Part shown: piece after piece, positions 28,301 through 36,177 of the stretch | How the letters are laid out: each line of letters opens with the position of its first letter | Position numbering within the stretch: the stretch's first letter is position 1 | Assembly (NCBI GenBank): GCA_903861125.1 | Contig: CAIOTF010000018.1 | Location: 19,778-83,777, forward strand | DNA from: an uncultured Ignavibacteriota bacterium | GTDB taxonomy: Bacteria > Bacteroidota > Ignavibacteria > UBA10030 > UBA8401 | DNA length: 64,000 nt | Reading direction: 5' to 3' | Translations under genes and position numbers: made by a program | The notes under the pieces: generated by a model | Seen by the model: the letters and a program-made list of their open reading frames with translations, nothing else | Told to the model about the DNA's origin: nothing | Database searches by the model: none

Positions 28301-30178
28301 GGTACTCATTTTATAACACTGACAGCGAACGACGGACAGGGGCGCAAGAACAGTATAACCCGTGAGACAATCAAAGTTCTCGTGAATCGTCCTCCCGTTG
28401 CAGTTGTTGATTCGCTCGTCCATGCGTGCACGGGCCAAACCATTCGTTTCAACGGTTCTCTTTCGTACGATCCCGATGGTGACTCGGTCTCCACCACATG
28501 GAATTTCGGCGACGGGGCAACATCGACGGAAACAAATCCCTCGCACACATATAAAACGCCCGGTTACTACTCTGTGAAACTATTGCTGAACGACGGATTT
28601 GCAGAACAACCGACTACCGCAACAATCCCGATCATTGTAGAAGGCTCGCCGGTCGCGTATCAAACATTTACCGATACGACGGTCTGCGTCAACGTGCCGC
28701 TCGAATTTGACGGAACCCGCAGCATTGATCCGAACGGACCGATCGGTTCTTACACGTGGAATTTTGGCGACGGAATCAGTTCGCTCGGACCGAAGGTTCT
28801 GCACACTTTTACTAAAGCAGGATCATATGTTGCAACACTCACCGTTATCGGTACCGGCAGTGGGCGCTGCAGTAAGGTAAGTCAGGCGACATCAACAATC
28901 CGTGTAATAGAAGGACCAACGGCAAACTTTACCATGCCGGAACACATAAGCATCGGAGAATTGGTCACTATCGATCCGGCCCCATCCAAACCGAACGGAA
29001 CCGTTTCGTCGGTACGGTGGAAACTGGGTAAAGATACAACCATCAGCGCACCGCTGTTGAATCCTGTGCAATTCAGATTCAAAAAATCCGGCACATATGA
29101 AATTGAATTGATGATCAACATCCAATCGGCGACGAATTGCAATTCCGCCATGGCAACAAAAAAGATTATTGTGAACGAACCGCCGGTTCTTGTCTGGAAT
29201 ATTCCTTCCGATGCGGCACTTGGCGATCAGTTGGTTCTTGATGCGTCGGGATCATCCGATGCTGACGGGATTATTGCACAATACGACTGGATGATCGACG
29301 GAAACCATATCGGCACTACACCGATTGTTACTGCCGCAAATCTTTCGGCGGGAAAGCATACTATCGATCTGACGATTACGGACAATTCCCGGACACAATC
29401 ACAATCGGTGAGCAAACAAGGTTCTGTCCACATCAACTCAAAACCGAATCCGACATTTACTCTTGCCGAACCGCTCTATGAGAATGATGTCGTCATTTTG
29501 AAGCCCGAACTGCCGAAGGATGCCGACGGCGACCCGTTGATCTTCTCGTGGAAAGTGAACGACATTGCGGTGCTGTCCGATTCAATACGGCTTGCTGCGG
29601 GCAGGACGATTGTTATGCTGACTGCGAACGACGGAAAGAATATGCGCAATTCGATAGATTCCGTTCAGAAGGAATTCTTTGTGATCGCAAAACCAAATCT
29701 CGATATTGAATATCCGGATCAATGGATCGCAGGTTCAGAGATCAACATTCAAAAGATTTTTAACAACGGAACGGTTAATTTCTTTACCAACAACAGAGCC
29801 CTGCCTACTTGGACGCCGATGAAATCAGGAAATCAAACTGCCACAATCGCCTGGACTCCGAATGGAAAAATGCTCGCCGAGAGATCGATCAGCATTACAG
29901 TGTGGGATTCTCTCGCCTTTTCCGAAAGACCGGCGACAATAAATATAATTTGGAACCCGTCGAACCCAACAGTCATTCTAACAGCTCCAAAGGTAAATCG
30001 CCCCGACGATGCTAAAGTAATCTACGAATGGAGAAAAGGAAAAAATACGTTCGGTGTCGGGAAAGTAGTGGACGCACTCCTGAATAAAGGAAAGAATGTC
30101 TTTACTGTCCGCGCGATTGACCAGGAAATACAGGGAGCGCATCCGGTGGAGATTGATATAGTGGTGATCTGCGAATAA
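25391..30178 (+). CDS. giant secreted PKD-domain protein
   Basis: 1595 residues. A signal peptide (hydrophobic FFFILFMLGSSSLLFAQ, cleavage after about residue 43; an internal Met at 19 is an alternative start) is followed by a ~350-residue unique region. Then come about twelve PKD/Ig-like domains from residue ~390 to ~1440, recognised by repeated cores such as YTWDFGDGGTGNGKNVVHEF, TTWNFGDGATSTETNPSHTY and YTWNFGDG. Successive domains are joined by linkers of the kind VRINA/HINAPP/LVNRPP. The last ~150 residues differ and end without the usual type IX sorting tail, so the export and anchoring route is unclear. Likely a large extracellular adhesin or structural protein; no enzymatic domain was seen. 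Confidence 0.88.
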   Translation: MKTAELHRDSLRQTLSSGMSGHSGLTFFFILFMLGSSSLLFAQEVFLSVSGKQASLKETGDKVHQYDFWIKPEAHAASAALHLFDAGLGGVADMVLGSMDTKTTYELIPFDALYSYANGKLSVTAKTAKATEKLTARDEQQYLNRWKKFATLNASQKNGWILRVRTGEGNDVNNFQILVADSNSITSTRNDWTILAVDLSICLFRVPVNSEMQLRPFQPAENAITSFASFGQDQSQVGVRDEFGKYSKLPAAKGFMVPVLSNGMLNNWGLTISGSVVKVNNLVIKGTTSPVLWELKPTIVRQPQKPSIDAVQLASSSCNNVVLALTEATKKSLFGGLPIWSFGKTVVEKDSADIDFKRPGKNFVSLFVPTRGVYFPKYWRQEIAVSVNAAPKAVITADKFIAAPGEIITLSSTSSTDPEHSSLTYQWYVNGEFRGNDKVLTLSSLLPTTYNVKLVVNDGAPNSSCTEAEAQQKVRINAQPYVDVKFRTIFGRSSAVPFVVENDADSDNDLLDFLWTGSGIVGPKKGNSVTVRHDVAGTYSLTLTANDRTNTSNATFTQNITYRVNAEPRPSFELIKQAAPGDTLNVRASAIDDDNSSVAFSWTSTAEHAVSGKNARISFSSPGDYSVTLTADDGENVENSIQTVTQNIHINAPPVPAIIAEKRSISARQKFSADNTNDADQKDLAYTWDFGDGGTGNGKNVVHEFQQSGRYIITLTVDDRQRQTNSIQKTTHELVINRYPTAQFSLPALWEPTRPLQVDGSLSSDPDGAISGYVWYVNGKEVAKGATPSITFDQAGDYAVALKVKDNSGFDDAVAIKTIPIHINYPPTVRWKTTPEVAEPNVAVTFDASTSTDRETKNLKSVRWNFPDGTTADGVIVTRTFSRTGTVTVSAIVNDGSGFANSAQSLQKTILVNTPPVIVTKTLIRTNSRRILLDASQSYDIDKHALSFEWLLPDKTRANKATFTWDAPSGGTHFITLTANDGQGRKNSITRETIKVLVNRPPVAVVDSLVHACTGQTIRFNGSLSYDPDGDSVSTTWNFGDGATSTETNPSHTYKTPGYYSVKLLLNDGFAEQPTTATIPIIVEGSPVAYQTFTDTTVCVNVPLEFDGTRSIDPNGPIGSYTWNFGDGISSLGPKVLHTFTKAGSYVATLTVIGTGSGRCSKVSQATSTIRVIEGPTANFTMPEHISIGELVTIDPAPSKPNGTVSSVRWKLGKDTTISAPLLNPVQFRFKKSGTYEIELMINIQSATNCNSAMATKKIIVNEPPVLVWNIPSDAALGDQLVLDASGSSDADGIIAQYDWMIDGNHIGTTPIVTAANLSAGKHTIDLTITDNSRTQSQSVSKQGSVHINSKPNPTFTLAEPLYENDVVILKPELPKDADGDPLIFSWKVNDIAVLSDSIRLAAGRTIVMLTANDGKNMRNSIDSVQKEFFVIAKPNLDIEYPDQWIAGSEINIQKIFNNGTVNFFTNNRALPTWTPMKSGNQTATIAWTPNGKMLAERSISITVWDSLAFSERPATINIIWNPSNPTVILTAPKVNRPDDAKVIYEWRKGKNTFGVGKVVDALLNKGKNVFTVRAIDQEIQGAHPVEIDIVVICE

Positions 30179-30213
30179 CAGTTTCGCGTAAAACATATCT
30201 TGCTCAGCGATGG

Positions 30214-30249
30214 AATGTCCGGCAGTTACAGTATGCCGGACATTTTTTT
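30214..30249 (+). terminator. terminator after the PKD gene
   Basis: 11-bp perfect stem (AATGTCCGGCA with 30234-30244), 9-base loop, followed by TTTTTTT. Confidence 0.88.
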
Positions 30250-30386
30250 ACTACCCCTTCTTCAATTATTCATCCCTCACTTGACAGAGCAGAAAATATT
30301 GAAAACTCAGAAATTCTTTTTTACGAAAAATAATTAAGACTTTTCGCTCTGTTGCATGTTTTTCTTGTCTTGTTCAAGGAGGGAAA

Positions 30387-32162
30387 ATGCGCTACCTTTT
30401 GGCATCATTATATTTAACAATTCCTTCGAGGCAATTCATGCAAACACCGGTTAAGATTTCTCACGTTCCGAATATTTTATCACTTCAAGACATGATCATC
30501 CAATCGGCAAACAGATACGGCGATAAACTTGCCCTTGAAGATCTGAACGATACTCCGATCCCCCGTTTGACATATAGTGCGTTGTTGAAGCAGATCTTGA
30601 AATTCGGTTCTGCACTGAAAGCCCTTGGGATAAAGGAGCGAAGTCACATTGCCGTGATCGGCGAAAATCGGGTGCAATGGGCCCTCAGCTATTTAACAAT
30701 GTCGTGTTTTAATTATGTTGTCGTGCCGATGGACAGAAACCTGAACCAAAACGAGATTTTGAACGTCATCCACGAATCCGATGCTGAAGCGGTCATCTTT
30801 ACTTCGCTATACGAACAGATCTTCATCGAGTCGCACACATCGCTCCACAAGGTGAAGAATTACATCTCTATGGACCCTATCTCGTACGGACACCACTTTA
30901 TATCAATGTCCGAACTCATCAGGAATTCACCGGGATGCACCGTTGAGGAATTGCCGAAAATCGATCCGAAGGAAATGGGGGCCGTTATCTTCACATCCGG
31001 GACACTCGGCCGTGCAAAAGGAGTGATGCTTTCGCAGAACAATATCTCGTCGAATCTGATGGCAATGCTCAGCATTTTTATGATGTATCCAAGCGACCGC
31101 TTCCTCTCCGTTCTGCCCATGCACCACACATATGAATGCAACTGCGGACTGCTTTGCCCATTATACGCCGGATCATCAATCCATTTTGCACGTTCATTGA
31201 AGACTGTTGTTGACGATCTGCAGAGGGTGCGTGCAACAATTCTTCTCGGCGTTCCGCTATTGTATGATAAAATGTTCAAACGGATCCACAAAGGTATCCA
31301 GGAGAAGAAGGCCGTTGCAAAAGTTTTGAATCCTTTAATCAAATTGACCGATGTCATGCAAACGGTTGGCTGGAAGAACGCCAAAAAATCGATCTTCAAA
31401 GACTTGCATCACAAATTCGGTGGTTCAATCCGTTTCTTTATTGCCGGCGGTGCTGCGCCGGATCCCCTTGTGGCAAAAGGTCTGCGCGATCTTGGTTTCA
31501 ATTTCATTCAGGGATATGGACTGACGGAAACATCGCCGATCCTGGCGTTGAATTCGCCGTCCAAACTAAAAGATGATGCAGCCGGTATCCCGCTGCCGGG
31601 AACGGAACTCCGCATTAATGATCCGGACAAAGAAGGAATCGGTGAAGTATTCGGGAAAGGACCGAATGTGATGCTGGGATATTATAAAAATCCAAAAGCA
31701 ACGGCCGAGGTAATGCAGGATGGCTGGTTCAAAACAGGAGACTTGGGTTATTTTGACAAAGAGGGATTTCTTCATATCAGCGGACGAAAGAAAAATGTGA
31801 TCATCTCCAAATCGGGAAAAAACGTTTTTCCCGAAGAGATAGAAGACGTACTGAACCGCAGTCCGTTCGTTCTGGAATCACTTGTGTACGGCGCAGAAGA
31901 TGCAAAACAAGACGAGATCATTGCCGCACAAATTGTTGTTGATGCGGAAGCGTTTATCGAACTGGCAGAATCAACCGGGAAAGAAATTACGAAGGAGTTT
32001 CTGCATCAGATCATTGCCGATGAAGTTTCTAAAGTGAACAAACAGATTAGCAGCTACAAACAGATACGGAAGTTCGTCATCCGCGACCAGGAGTTCCAGA
32101 AAACAACAACGCAGAAGATTAAGCGCTTTGCGAATCTGGCGCCGCAGCCGACAGAAGATTAA
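30387..32162 (+). CDS. AMP-dependent synthetase/ligase (long-chain acyl-CoA synthetase type)
   Basis: 591 residues. Adenylate-forming enzyme that activates a carboxylic acid with ATP, most likely a fatty acid to acyl-CoA. Motifs: the P-loop IFTSGTLGRAKGVMLS, GYGLTETSPIL, the hinge WFKTGDLGYFDKEGFLHISGR and the C-terminal catalytic lysine region TTTQKIKRF. AAGGAGG lies 4 bases before the ATG at 30387; a second Met at 30438 has GAGG in front and gives a more usual N-terminus, so the exact start is unsettled. It stands alone between two terminators. Confidence 0.9.
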   Translation: MRYLLASLYLTIPSRQFMQTPVKISHVPNILSLQDMIIQSANRYGDKLALEDLNDTPIPRLTYSALLKQILKFGSALKALGIKERSHIAVIGENRVQWALSYLTMSCFNYVVVPMDRNLNQNEILNVIHESDAEAVIFTSLYEQIFIESHTSLHKVKNYISMDPISYGHHFISMSELIRNSPGCTVEELPKIDPKEMGAVIFTSGTLGRAKGVMLSQNNISSNLMAMLSIFMMYPSDRFLSVLPMHHTYECNCGLLCPLYAGSSIHFARSLKTVVDDLQRVRATILLGVPLLYDKMFKRIHKGIQEKKAVAKVLNPLIKLTDVMQTVGWKNAKKSIFKDLHHKFGGSIRFFIAGGAAPDPLVAKGLRDLGFNFIQGYGLTETSPILALNSPSKLKDDAAGIPLPGTELRINDPDKEGIGEVFGKGPNVMLGYYKNPKATAEVMQDGWFKTGDLGYFDKEGFLHISGRKKNVIISKSGKNVFPEEIEDVLNRSPFVLESLVYGAEDAKQDEIIAAQIVVDAEAFIELAESTGKEITKEFLHQIIADEVSKVNKQISSYKQIRKFVIRDQEFQKTTTQKIKRFANLAPQPTED

Positions 32163-32163
32163 C

Positions 32164-32194
32164 AAAAAACGCCGACCTCAGGTCGGCGTTTTTG
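32164..32194. terminator. bidirectional terminator between convergent genes
   Basis: 9-bp stem ACGCCGACC (32169-32177) with GGTCGGCGT (32181-32189), a TCA loop, flanked by A-run on one side and T-run on the other. It can stop both the ligase transcript and the opposing acetyltransferase transcript. Confidence 0.9.
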
Positions 32195-32225
32195 TTCTTA
32201 GGAAACATTTCCGCGCTATGTTCGT

Positions 32226-32741
32226 TCACTCCCTCAGCCACGCCATTACAATGTCATCTTCAAATCCGCCATGTACGCTTCTGATCCTCTTGACCAACCG
32301 CCCTTCTCGTTTAAAACCAAGCGACTCGTAAAAGTGAAGCGCACGTACGTTGCTTTCCCTGGCAATAAGTTCTACACGCAGAATGTCGGGACATTTCGTA
32401 ACGACCTCGGTCAGTAATTCTGTAAACAGTAATTTCCCGACCCCTTTCCCTTGGTACTCCGGGTCGACGGCTATGGTAAGTTCTCCAAGCACATGTGCAA
32501 ATGTTCCAACGCCGTTTCTGTAACAATGGATGTCGCCGATGATTCTGCCGGGATTCTCCGCAATTGCAACAAGTTCAATACCGTCCGAGATACTTTTTGA
32601 AACAAAATATTCTATATAACCGCGAGAGATCTCAGATGCTGTCCGCGCAAGAGCACCTTCTATTGCAGCAACACGCTTGTACAGTTCTTCAATTGAGGGA
32701 ATATCATTAACGAAGGATTTTCGAACGTAGATGTTTTCCAT
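32226..32741 (-). CDS. GNAT family N-acetyltransferase
   Basis: 171 residues from the ATG at 32741 (an in-frame TTG at 32753 is less likely). The acetyl-CoA-binding motif A is LTIAVDPEYQGKGVGKLLFTE, followed by VELIARESNVRALHFYESLGFKREG (motif B). This places it in the RimI-like group of N-acetyltransferases. The substrate cannot be told. The gene stands alone, facing the acyl-CoA ligase across a shared terminator. Confidence 0.88.
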   Translation of the reverse strand: MENIYVRKSFVNDIPSIEELYKRVAAIEGALARTASEISRGYIEYFVSKSISDGIELVAIAENPGRIIGDIHCYRNGVGTFAHVLGELTIAVDPEYQGKGVGKLLFTELLTEVVTKCPDILRVELIARESNVRALHFYESLGFKREGRLVKRIRSVHGGFEDDIVMAWLRE

Positions 32742-32829
32742 TGTGTCCGGCAAAAGAACGGCGCAGCCGATCTGCTCTGCGGGTCAAAGAGTATCCCGCA
32801 GAGAAGCCGCGCCGCAAAGTGACAAATAA

Positions 32830-35232
32830 TTAGTGCCTCTTCCCCTCAATCGCCGAGATCTCATTCAGCAGATCACGTTTTGTGAATCCGGATTTTTTCA
32901 TCAGCGACACAACGAATCCTTCCAGCTGTTCGCGTGTTTCGTCATCAATCTCCATCGAGGTCATGATCATCACCGGTATCGTATATGTGGCCGAACTCTG
33001 TTTCAGCTGATAGGCAACATTAAAACCGGACATTTCCGGCATCACAAGGTCCAAAATAATCAGATCCGGTTTTTCTTTTTCCGCAAGCGCAAGTCCGTCC
33101 TTGCCGTTATGCGCCTTGATTACCGTACACCCTTCGGCTTCCAAAATGATCTGAACAAGGTCGGTCACCGACCGGTCGTCGTCGATCACAAGAATCTTTG
33201 CGGAATTCTGCGTGCTTCTTCCTTCAACTTTTTTTACGGCGGCAATCAATTCATCCTTCTGCACCGGTTTCACAAAATATTCCACTGCACCGAGTCCGAA
33301 ACCGACATTGCGTTCATCCACCATGGAGATGATAATCACGGGAATATCTTTGCAGAGCGGATGGTCCTTCAATTCACGCAGCACCTGCCAGCCGTCCTTC
33401 ACGGGAATTAAAATATCAAGTGTGATAACGTCGGGTTTCCACAACTTTGCTTTTTCCAGCGCTTCCACGCCGTTCGTCGCAATCTCAACGATATAACCGG
33501 ATTCCGTCAGATACGTGTGAAGTAATGTCCGGGCATGCGGTTTATCTTCAACAATCAATACCCGTTTTTGGCCTCCACCCTCGGTTGTTTCCGAAATTTT
33601 TTTGAACACTTTCTCTGCTTCGTTCTCCACCTGCACCATCATCGGAATCCGTGCAATGAATGTGCTGCCAACACCGTATTCGCTTACAACAAAGAGCGAT
33701 CCGCCATGCAGTTCCGTTAATTTTTTTGTGATCGCCAGACCAAGCCCTGTACCTTCGATCTTCTTCATTCCCTGGTCCGTCTGCTGAAATGGCTGGAACA
33801 ATGTCGCAATTTCTTCTTTACGGATACCCACACCGAAATCCTGCACGGAGAATTCAATATCATTCTGTTTCCGTTTCGCTGCAATGATTACCTTCCCATC
33901 ACCGTGACTGAACTTGACCGCATTCGTAACCAGATTCAGGAGGATCTGTTTCATACGAACAGCATCCGCAATAATGTCATCCAGTTCCCCATCCATCAAT
34001 ACTTCCAGGGAGATGTTCTTTGCTTCAAGTTGGGGCTGCACTACCTGCTTCACACCTTCAACAAGATTGCGTATCCCTACAGGAGCGAAACGGAGGTCCA
34101 TTTTCCCCGCTTCGATCTTGGATAAATCAAGAATATCGTTGATAAGATGGAGCAAATGCGAGCCGCTCGATTTGATGGCAGAATTGAATTGAGCAAGTGT
34201 TTCGTGCTTTATTGCCGCGCCTTCTTCGGCAATCAGATCCGAGAATCCTATAATAGAATTGAGCGGAGAGCGGAGTTCATGACTGAAAAACGCCAAAAAG
34301 CGTTTCAACTTTTCGTGCGCCTCCAAGGTTTGCGTACGCTGAATCTCAAGATCCACATTCTTCACCCGCAGTTCATCAATCAATCCGCGGCGGCTGATGC
34401 CGACGGTGATCTCGCTTGCCAGAAGCGACAGGAATGACAGTTCCTTCTCGACAAGATCACGTGAACTATGTATCAGAATCTCAAGCACACCAAGTTTTTC
34501 TTTTTCAATCCGCAATGGAAGTGCTATCAGCGTCGTTACCTCGACTGTGATCACTTTTTCCGGTGCGAACGAAAAGAGCACGCTGCGCGAAAGATCGGTC
34601 GTGACAATTTTACTGCCTGTGGAAAATGCTTCAATACCGGCAAAGTTGGGATTGTCGGCAATCGAAACAGCATACAAACTCTTTTGTAGGTCGGACAACG
34701 GCAATTCCGGCGCAAGAAGTATCAATTGTTCATCCGCCGGACGATGGAAATACAACAAAACATTTTGCTGAGGCAATTCGTACCTTGCCGCAATAACACG
34801 AACCACTTCGGAACAAAGATCATCCAATTGGGTTGCAGTATTGATCGCATGGGAAATATCAAGAAGTGTATCCCGCTGGCGTTCTTCGATCTTCCGTTCC
34901 GTGATATCCGTAAGGAAAACGGACAAGCCGTTCTCGTTGGGATAGATACGGAAATCATACCATTTTTCCATCGAAAGGTCTTTGGTGTGATTTGTTGCGG
35001 TCTGGAAGGTGTTCGTTTCGATCGCCAGTTTGTATTTTATCCCGACATCGTGCTTTTCAAGATTCGGAAAGATCTCGAAGATATTTTTTCCGATCACGTC
35101 ATCACGTTTCCAGAATGTACCTTCCTCGGCCGCCTTGTTCCAGTAGGTGATGTTGAACTTTTTATCGAGAGCGAAAAATCCGCCGGAGATGCTTTCAAGT
35201 ATTTCTTGCGAGTTGAGATTTGGATGGGGCAT
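32830..35232 (-). CDS. hybrid sensor histidine kinase with two receiver domains
   Basis: 800 residues, no membrane segment, so cytoplasmic. Order: PAS domain (~8-112, GGFFALDKKFNITYWNKAA), GAF domain (~120-280), HisKA with phospho-acceptor His318 in FFSHELRSPLNSIIGF, HATPase_c (~425-545, with a GTGLGLAITKKL G box), then two receivers (~555-670, RVLIVEDKPHAR...LDILIP; ~675-795, KILVIDDDRS...LDLVMPEMSG). Such kinases usually feed a phosphorelay, but no separate output regulator is adjacent. Confidence 0.93.
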   Translation of the reverse strand: MPHPNLNSQEILESISGGFFALDKKFNITYWNKAAEEGTFWKRDDVIGKNIFEIFPNLEKHDVGIKYKLAIETNTFQTATNHTKDLSMEKWYDFRIYPNENGLSVFLTDITERKIEERQRDTLLDISHAINTATQLDDLCSEVVRVIAARYELPQQNVLLYFHRPADEQLILLAPELPLSDLQKSLYAVSIADNPNFAGIEAFSTGSKIVTTDLSRSVLFSFAPEKVITVEVTTLIALPLRIEKEKLGVLEILIHSSRDLVEKELSFLSLLASEITVGISRRGLIDELRVKNVDLEIQRTQTLEAHEKLKRFLAFFSHELRSPLNSIIGFSDLIAEEGAAIKHETLAQFNSAIKSSGSHLLHLINDILDLSKIEAGKMDLRFAPVGIRNLVEGVKQVVQPQLEAKNISLEVLMDGELDDIIADAVRMKQILLNLVTNAVKFSHGDGKVIIAAKRKQNDIEFSVQDFGVGIRKEEIATLFQPFQQTDQGMKKIEGTGLGLAITKKLTELHGGSLFVVSEYGVGSTFIARIPMMVQVENEAEKVFKKISETTEGGGQKRVLIVEDKPHARTLLHTYLTESGYIVEIATNGVEALEKAKLWKPDVITLDILIPVKDGWQVLRELKDHPLCKDIPVIIISMVDERNVGFGLGAVEYFVKPVQKDELIAAVKKVEGRSTQNSAKILVIDDDRSVTDLVQIILEAEGCTVIKAHNGKDGLALAEKEKPDLIILDLVMPEMSGFNVAYQLKQSSATYTIPVMIMTSMEIDDETREQLEGFVVSLMKKSGFTKRDLLNEISAIEGKRH

Positions 35233-35358
35233 GAAATAATGATTGATTGAGATGCTGTATGATTAATGAAGCGATTGAATAATTTATTTCTGAAATGTTC
35301 CCGGTCTACCAAAACCTTTCTTATACATTATCTTTTCTCTTATCCATCCGATTGCTTA

Positions 35359-35616
35359 TCACCGCTTCAAATGCGGCGGCTGGAATCCGCGGTACGTGTC
35401 GAACTGTGAATCGTAAAAGACAAGATTAAAGTTACTATCGCGCAACGTTCCTCCCGATGGATACAGGTAGAACTCAGAAAGATTCTCCGTCTTTGTTTTG
35501 GCAAGCAATCCTCCGGCCGTATAAAATTTCACCGTATAAAATCCCTGTGTGTACGGCGCCGAACGCAGCTGTTGGTGGAGATTAGCTTCAGTGAAGATAA
35601 AAATATCGCCGTTCAT
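35359..35616 (-). CDS. hypothetical protein
   Basis: 85 residues, not recognised. It is rich in aromatic residues (FYTVKFYTAGG, FYLYPSGGTLRDSNFNLVFYDSQFDTYRGF) and predicted mostly beta. No signal peptide or membrane segment. Its ATG overlaps the stop of the GroES-like gene by four bases, which supports it being a real, translationally coupled gene. No function is proposed. Confidence 0.6.
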   Translation of the reverse strand: MNGDIFIFTEANLHQQLRSAPYTQGFYTVKFYTAGGLLAKTKTENLSEFYLYPSGGTLRDSNFNLVFYDSQFDTYRGFQPPHLKR

Positions 35617-36011
35617 TCTCTCCCCTGTCCGATTCCCAATTCAGCTAACGTATCCGGACGAAGAAGCATCAGCAGGTGCGATTGCTGCACGATCAGATAT
35701 TGTTTTCCTTCAAATTCAATTTCGATCGCTGCATCGCGGAGAAACAGCGCATAATCACCCTCTTCTGCTTGCAACGGAATATATTTTACGGGATCTTTCG
35801 GTGCCGACCACGATTCCTGATCCATAAAACTCGGATTAACCACCGGATATCCGGGACCGGCTTTGATGATGTAGCCTGCCTGTACTTTATCCTTCTCCTT
35901 CACACCCGGAGGAAGATACAAACCATGAGGGGTTTTATCCTGTCCTTTATCAGGTTCGATTAGGATGCGGTCGCCGACCAGGAATATTTTTTTCTTTAAC
36001 GAAAGTGTCAT
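35613..36011 (-). CDS. divergent GroES-family co-chaperonin
   Basis: 132 residues from the ATG at 36011, which has GGAG five bases upstream; an open frame extends further to 36062 without support. VGDRILIEPD near the start and the beta-barrel pattern EGDYALFLRDAAIEIEFEGKQYLIVQQSHLLMLL match the GroES fold. It carries an extra stretch of roughly 25 residues (NPSFMDQESWSAPKDPVKYIPL) and a C-terminal tail not found in standard 95-residue GroES. No groEL is nearby, so this is probably an accessory paralogue rather than the main co-chaperonin. Confidence 0.78.
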   Translation of the reverse strand: MTLSLKKKIFLVGDRILIEPDKGQDKTPHGLYLPPGVKEKDKVQAGYIIKAGPGYPVVNPSFMDQESWSAPKDPVKYIPLQAEEGDYALFLRDAAIEIEFEGKQYLIVQQSHLLMLLRPDTLAELGIGQGRE

Positions 36012-36083
36012 ACCAACTCCGCACAAATATACGAAGTTTTTCTCTTTCTCCAACGTGCTCAAAGTATCTTTCGGGGAGGGGAG

Positions 36084-36137
36084 AAAAAAAACTCCGTCGC
36101 ACCCGATTCAAGACTGTATGAACGGGAGACGACGGAG
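36084..36137 (-). terminator. strong terminator of the multihaem cytochrome operon
   Basis: Stem CTCCGTCG (36092-36099) with CGACGGAG (36130-36137), with an inner CCCG/CGGG pairing, followed on the minus strand by eight T (36091-36084). It lies 41 bases past the stop of the flavoprotein gene and marks the end of the seven-gene unit. Confidence 0.85.
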
Positions 36138-36177
36138 GGAAGAACGGAAACTGATCAACCAGGATGAGAAGCAGAAA

